The notes beneath the pieces were generated by a model. It was not told where the DNA came from and did not search any database. It saw only the letters and a program-made list of their open reading frames with translations. Below are positions 6,903 through 9,883 of a DNA stretch of 9,883 nucleotides, one piece after another (within the stretch, counting starts at the first letter, position 1; each line of letters begins with the position of its first letter). The position numbers and the translations under genes were made by a program. Location: contig DBCI01000066.1 of assembly GCA_002292975.1 (NCBI GenBank), forward strand, positions 1-9,883, read 5' to 3'. The DNA is from Polynucleobacter sp. UBA962. Lineage in GTDB: Bacteria > Pseudomonadota > Gammaproteobacteria > Burkholderiales > Burkholderiaceae.

Positions 6903-8301
6903 GTTGCAACTCCATCATTGCATGGGGTAGTTGAGAGATCGATCCGGCGCCCATCGTAATTAAGACATCCCCATCTTGTAATAGTGAGCTTAGAACTTTC
7001 GGCATTTCGCTGACTTGCTCAACCAATTGGGCCGGTATTGTTTTACCAAGGGCTTTGATGAGCGCCTTACTATCTGCCCCAGGAATGCGCGCTTCTCCAG
7101 CAGGGTAAACATCCGTCAACACCACCGTATCAAATTGACCTAGTACCTGCACGAAATCGCCAAAACAATCCCGCGTTCGCGTAAAGCGATGTGGTTGAAA
7201 TGCTAAAACTAAACGGCGTTTTGGATATGCTCCGCGGGCTGCAGCAAGGATTGCATGCATCTCTACAGGATGATGACCATAGTCATCAATCAAGGTAAAT
7301 TGACCGCCGCCCTGCGCTTTAATATCTCCATAATGCTGAAAACGCCGTCCCACACCACCAAATTGTGTTAAGGCTTTCATAATTGCCTCGTCACTGACGC
7401 CTAATTCGGTTGCGATCCCGATTGCTGCAAGCGCATTTAAAACGTTATGCTTACCAGGTAAATTCAAGCGAATCTTGAGCGGTCCGGGCTGAACACCATG
7501 GCGTCGAATTGTCTTACGATGCACTGTAAATTCCATTTGCGTACCCATTGCCACAATATCGCTTGCCCGAATATCGGCGTCAGCGGATATGCCGTACCGC
7601 AAAATAGGTTGCGAAACAAAGGGCACAATATCTCTCACATTAGCGTCATCAATACATAAAATGGCTATCCCATAAAAAGGCATGCGCTGGGTGAATTGCA
7701 CAAATGCCTGCTTAAGGCGCGCCATATCATGCTGATAGGTATCCATATGATCCGCATCAATATTGGTGATGACCTCCATAGCTGGGAATAGCTGTAAGAA
7801 CGATGCATCAGATTCATCTGCCTCGACCACAATGAAGTCACCTTGCCCTAAGCGCGCATTGACTCCTGCCGAATTAAGCTTCCCACCAATCACAAAAGTT
7901 GGGTCTAGTCCACCTTGCGCTAAAACAGATGCCACTAAACTGGTTGTAGTGGTCTTGCCATGCGTACCTGCAATCGCAATGCCTTGCTTTAGGCGCATTA
8001 ATTCACCCAACATGACTGCGCGCTGAATTACAGGAATATGAGCTGCTCTTGCTGCTAACACCTCAGGATTATTTCCAGCAACGGCGCTTGATATCACCAC
8101 AGCTTCTGCATTACCAATATGGTTTGCATCATGCCCAATCTGAATACTTGCGCCGAGCTCAACCAAACGATTTGTAGTTGCTGATGCAGCTAGGTCAGAT
8201 CCAGAGACGCGATAACCTAAATTAAGGAGAACCTCCGCAATGCCGCTCATTCCAGCACCACCAATACCCACAAAATGAATGTGCTGAATAATGTGTTTCA
8301 T
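6895..8301 (-). CDS. murC: UDP-N-acetylmuramate--L-alanine ligase
   Basis: MurC is the first Mur ligase; it adds L-alanine to UDP-MurNAc in the cytoplasm at the cost of ATP. From the ATG at 8301 the protein is 468 residues. It has a Rossmann-like N-terminal domain for the UDP group ([14 protein letters not shown], 10-23) and a central ATPase domain with the P-loop [10 protein letters not shown] (111-120). [12 protein letters not shown] (158-169) and the His-containing NIDADHMD (180-187) follow. The C-terminal domain carries DDYGHHPVE (339-347) and [11 protein letters not shown] (368-378). The length is slightly below the E. coli protein (491). An in-frame TTG at 8319 would add six residues. 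The ATG is preferred because [15 protein letters not shown] is the usual opening, GGAG lies eight bases upstream, and it forms an ATGA with the murG stop. The stop overlaps ddl by 8 nt. Confidence 0.98.
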   Translation of the reverse strand: MKHIIQHIHFVGIGGAGMSGIAEVLLNLGYRVSGSDLAASATTNRLVELGASIQIGHDANHIGNAEAVVISSAVAGNNPEVLAARAAHIPVIQRAVMLGELMRLKQGIAIAGTHGKTTTTSLVASVLAQGGLDPTFVIGGKLNSAGVNARLGQGDFIVVEADESDASFLQLFPAMEVITNIDADHMDTYQHDMARLKQAFVQFTQRMPFYGIAILCIDDANVRDIVPFVSQPILRYGISADADIRASDIVAMGTQMEFTVHRKTIRRHGVQPGPLKIRLNLPGKHNVLNALAAIGIATELGVSDEAIMKALTQFGGVGRRFQHYGDIKAQGGGQFTLIDDYGHHPVEMHAILAAARGAYPKRRLVLAFQPHRFTRTRDCFGDFVQVLGQFDTVVLTDVYPAGEARIPGADSKALIKALGKTIPAQLVEQVSEMPKVLSSLLQDGDVLITMGAGSISQLPHAMMELQHG

Positions 8302-9368
8302 TTGGCACACTCCGCACAAATACTGGCAACCCGTTGAGTCGCATCGTGCTTAGCAAGGCCCTGTGCTTTTTGTGCCATCGCAGACAACTCGGTCCGACTG
8401 ACTGTTTGCAACAAAGCGCTTAATGATTGGGGCGATAGCTGATCCTGTGGTAATAATATGGCTGCTTCTGCATCCGATAAGAATCGTGCGTTTGCAGTTT
8501 GATGATCATCAATTGCATAGGGGAAAGGAATAAAACAAGCAGCTACCCCAGCGCTGGATATTTCAGAGACGGTCATGGCACCGGCTCGACAAATTACTAG
8601 ATCAGCATTTGCATAAGCGGAGGCCATATCCTCAATAAATGGTTTAACTTCAGCATTTACCTTGAGATGACGGTAGCGCTCTGCAAGCTGCTCGGCGTGT
8701 TTCTCACCTGCTTGATGAATAACCACAGGCCGTTGCTCGATTGGGATGTTGGCCAAGGCCTCAGGAATGGTAGTGTTTAAAACAGCCGCTCCAAGGCTAC
8801 CGCCCACCACAAGCAATCGTAGAGGCCCTTGGCGTGATGCATAACGCGCATTGCAAGGGGCAAGAGTCTCGAAACTTTCCCGAATCGGGTTACCGACCCA
8901 TTCGGCATTGGGCATCGTTTTTGGAAAGCCCGTTAATACACGAGCAGCTACTTTTGCTAAAAAGCGATTCGCGCTTCCTGCCACAGAGTTGGCTTCATGC
9001 AAAACAAGGGGCCGGCCCAAAAGATAACTCACAAGACCACCTGGGAAAGTAATGTATCCGCCCATTCCCAACACAACACTGGGTTTAAGTCGCCGAATAA
9101 TTTGCCAACTCTGCGCCATGGCACGAATTAAATTAAATGGCAACATTACTTTGGTCAGCAAACCCTTCCCCCGTAAACCGCCAAACTGAATATGTTCAAA
9201 CTGAAAACCTCTAGCAGGAACTAAGCGATACTCCATCCCGCCGGCATTTCCAAGCCAAGCTACATCCCAGCCTTTGCCACGCAGATGTTCAGCAACTGCT
9301 AAGCCGGGGAATATATGCCCCCCAGTCCCACCAGCCATTACCAAAATTGAGCGCGGACTGGAACTCAT
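8298..9368 (-). CDS. murG: Undecaprenyl-PP-MurNAc-pentapeptide GlcNAc transferase
   Basis: MurG is a peripheral GT-B glycosyltransferase on the inner face of the membrane. It adds GlcNAc to lipid I to make lipid II. The 356-residue protein matches the E. coli length (355). Motifs are the glycine loop [15 protein letters not shown] (13-27), [12 protein letters not shown] (101-112), [12 protein letters not shown] (124-135), the second glycine loop VVGGSLGA (187-194), the donor-binding segment [11 protein letters not shown] (260-270), and DDHQTANA (287-294). The acceptor-site variant HEAN replaces the HEQN of E. coli, and DDHQTANA replaces the E. coli DRQQ-type segment; both look like lineage differences. 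The ATG at 9368 overlaps the ftsW stop as ATGA. Its ribosome binding region is unusual, a run of seven Gs (9381-9375) instead of a normal GGAG. murC follows with another ATGA. Confidence 0.98.
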   Translation of the reverse strand: MSSSPRSILVMAGGTGGHIFPGLAVAEHLRGKGWDVAWLGNAGGMEYRLVPARGFQFEHIQFGGLRGKGLLTKVMLPFNLIRAMAQSWQIIRRLKPSVVLGMGGYITFPGGLVSYLLGRPLVLHEANSVAGSANRFLAKVAARVLTGFPKTMPNAEWVGNPIRESFETLAPCNARYASRQGPLRLLVVGGSLGAAVLNTTIPEALANIPIEQRPVVIHQAGEKHAEQLAERYRHLKVNAEVKPFIEDMASAYANADLVICRAGAMTVSEISSAGVAACFIPFPYAIDDHQTANARFLSDAEAAILLPQDQLSPQSLSALLQTVSRTELSAMAQKAQGLAKHDATQRVASICAECAK

Positions 9369-9883
9369 AACTTGCCCCCCCGCATTAGTATTCGGTTTTC
9401 AAAATCAATCTTGAGTAAAACTGCAAATGCAACTGCGTTCATCAAGATCGCAGATCCGCCATAACTCACCAAGGGTAAAGTTAAGCCTTTGGTTGGTAGT
9501 AGACCTAAATTAACGCCCATATTGATAAACGCTTGCCAACCAATCCAGATGGCAATTCCTTTGGCGCATAATCCTGCAAAGCTACGATCTAACTGCAAGG
9601 CCGTACGACCAATCAAGAATGCTCGGCGTACTATCCAATAAAACAGCAAGATCACAACACAAACGCCCACAAATCCCAGCTCTTCACCAATGACGGCCAA
9701 AATAAAATCCGTGTGAGCCTCAGGTAAGTAGTGCAGTTTTTCAACGCTTCCACCCAAGCCAACCCCAAACCACTCACCACGCCCAAATGCCATTAATGAA
9801 TGAACTAGTTGATATCCTTTGCGGGCTGCATGCTCTGCTTGCCAGGGATCAAGAAAGGCAAAAATACGCTGGCGTCTAAATTC
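9365..9883 (-). CDS. ftsW: Lipid II polymerase FtsW, C-terminal fragment (enters from beyond the window)
   Basis: FtsW is the SEDS-family septal peptidoglycan glycosyltransferase that works with PBP3/FtsI. The last 172 residues are present. The reading frame stays open to position 9883, so the gene begins outside; an ATG at 9793 is internal, not the start. The visible part opens with [15 protein letters not shown], the loop typical of SEDS proteins, then [20 protein letters not shown] and [23 protein letters not shown], both strong FtsW/RodA signatures. Three hydrophobic regions follow: around [40 protein letters not shown] and [38 protein letters not shown] is the conserved C-terminal signature. 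Genes of this family include rodA, but position next to murG in a dcw cluster marks this as ftsW. The last codons run through a G7 tract and end in the ATGA shared with murG. Confidence 0.97.
   Translation of the reverse strand, partial: EFRRQRIFAFLDPWQAEHAARKGYQLVHSLMAFGRGEWFGVGLGGSVEKLHYLPEAHTDFILAVIGEELGFVGVCVVILLFYWIVRRAFLIGRTALQLDRSFAGLCAKGIAIWIGWQAFINMGVNLGLLPTKGLTLPLVSYGGSAILMNAVAFAVLLKIDFENRILMRGGKL
9375..9381 (-). repeat. G7 homopolymer at the ftsW/murG junction
   Basis: Seven consecutive Gs on the minus strand lie in the final codons of ftsW (Arg-Gly-Gly) and form the only G-rich segment ahead of the murG ATG, six bases downstream. The run therefore doubles as coding sequence and ribosome binding site. 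Slippage here would change the last two or three residues of FtsW and shift where it stops relative to murG. Confidence 0.6.

Noticed and set aside
8302..8319. In-frame TTG start for murC adding six residues (MCGVCQ)
   Set aside because: The ATG at 8301 gives the standard MurC opening, has GGAG eight bases upstream, and overlaps the murG stop as ATGA.
1..9883. A novel defence, mobile or biosynthetic system
   Set aside because: Every sizeable reading frame is accounted for by conserved housekeeping genes in a known order; no repeats, integrase, transposase, toxin-antitoxin pair or unexplained gene was found.

Overview
This window is a stretch of a betaproteobacterial chromosome, most likely from the Burkholderiaceae and close to Polynucleobacter. 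Three things support this: the moderate GC content judged by eye, the FtsZ N-terminus MEFEM, and the gene order ftsW-murG-murC-ddl-ftsQ-ftsA-ftsZ-peroxiredoxin-lpxC-dciA-secA. The genus is an inference from remembered protein style and gene order, not from a database search.

Nearly everything reads on the minus strand, so transcription runs from high to low coordinates. Positions 9883-3755 hold the distal part of the division and cell wall (dcw) cluster: the 3' end of ftsW, then murG, murC, ddl, ftsQ and ftsA. These are packed so tightly that every junction overlaps, by 4 nt (ATGA) at four junctions and by 8 nt at murC/ddl. A 63-bp spacer with an imperfect hairpin and a strong Shine-Dalgarno then leads into ftsZ (3691-2390). 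Next comes a 113-bp spacer with a nested stem-loop, a Prx5-type peroxiredoxin (2276-1776), and lpxC (1752-838).

The only gene on the plus strand is a small DUF721/DciA-family gene (369-848). It converges on lpxC with an 11-nt overlap of their 3' ends and diverges from secA, whose first 104 codons occupy 314-1.

Functionally, MurG, MurC and Ddl make the lipid-linked peptidoglycan precursor. FtsW polymerises it at the septum. FtsQ, FtsA and FtsZ build and anchor the divisome. LpxC commits carbon to lipid A, which balances outer-membrane growth against wall growth. SecA drives export of envelope proteins. DciA is the probable loader of the replicative helicase. The peroxiredoxin is the one gene with no evident envelope or division role.

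No tRNA, rRNA, mobile element, CRISPR array or prophage was seen, and there is no gene-free stretch longer than about 115 bp. I found no undescribed system here. The points worth a second look are the hairpins flanking ftsZ, the chain of overlapping genes, the reversed dciA gene, a Gly in place of the usual basic residue beside the SecA Walker A motif, and a G7 run at the ftsW/murG junction.
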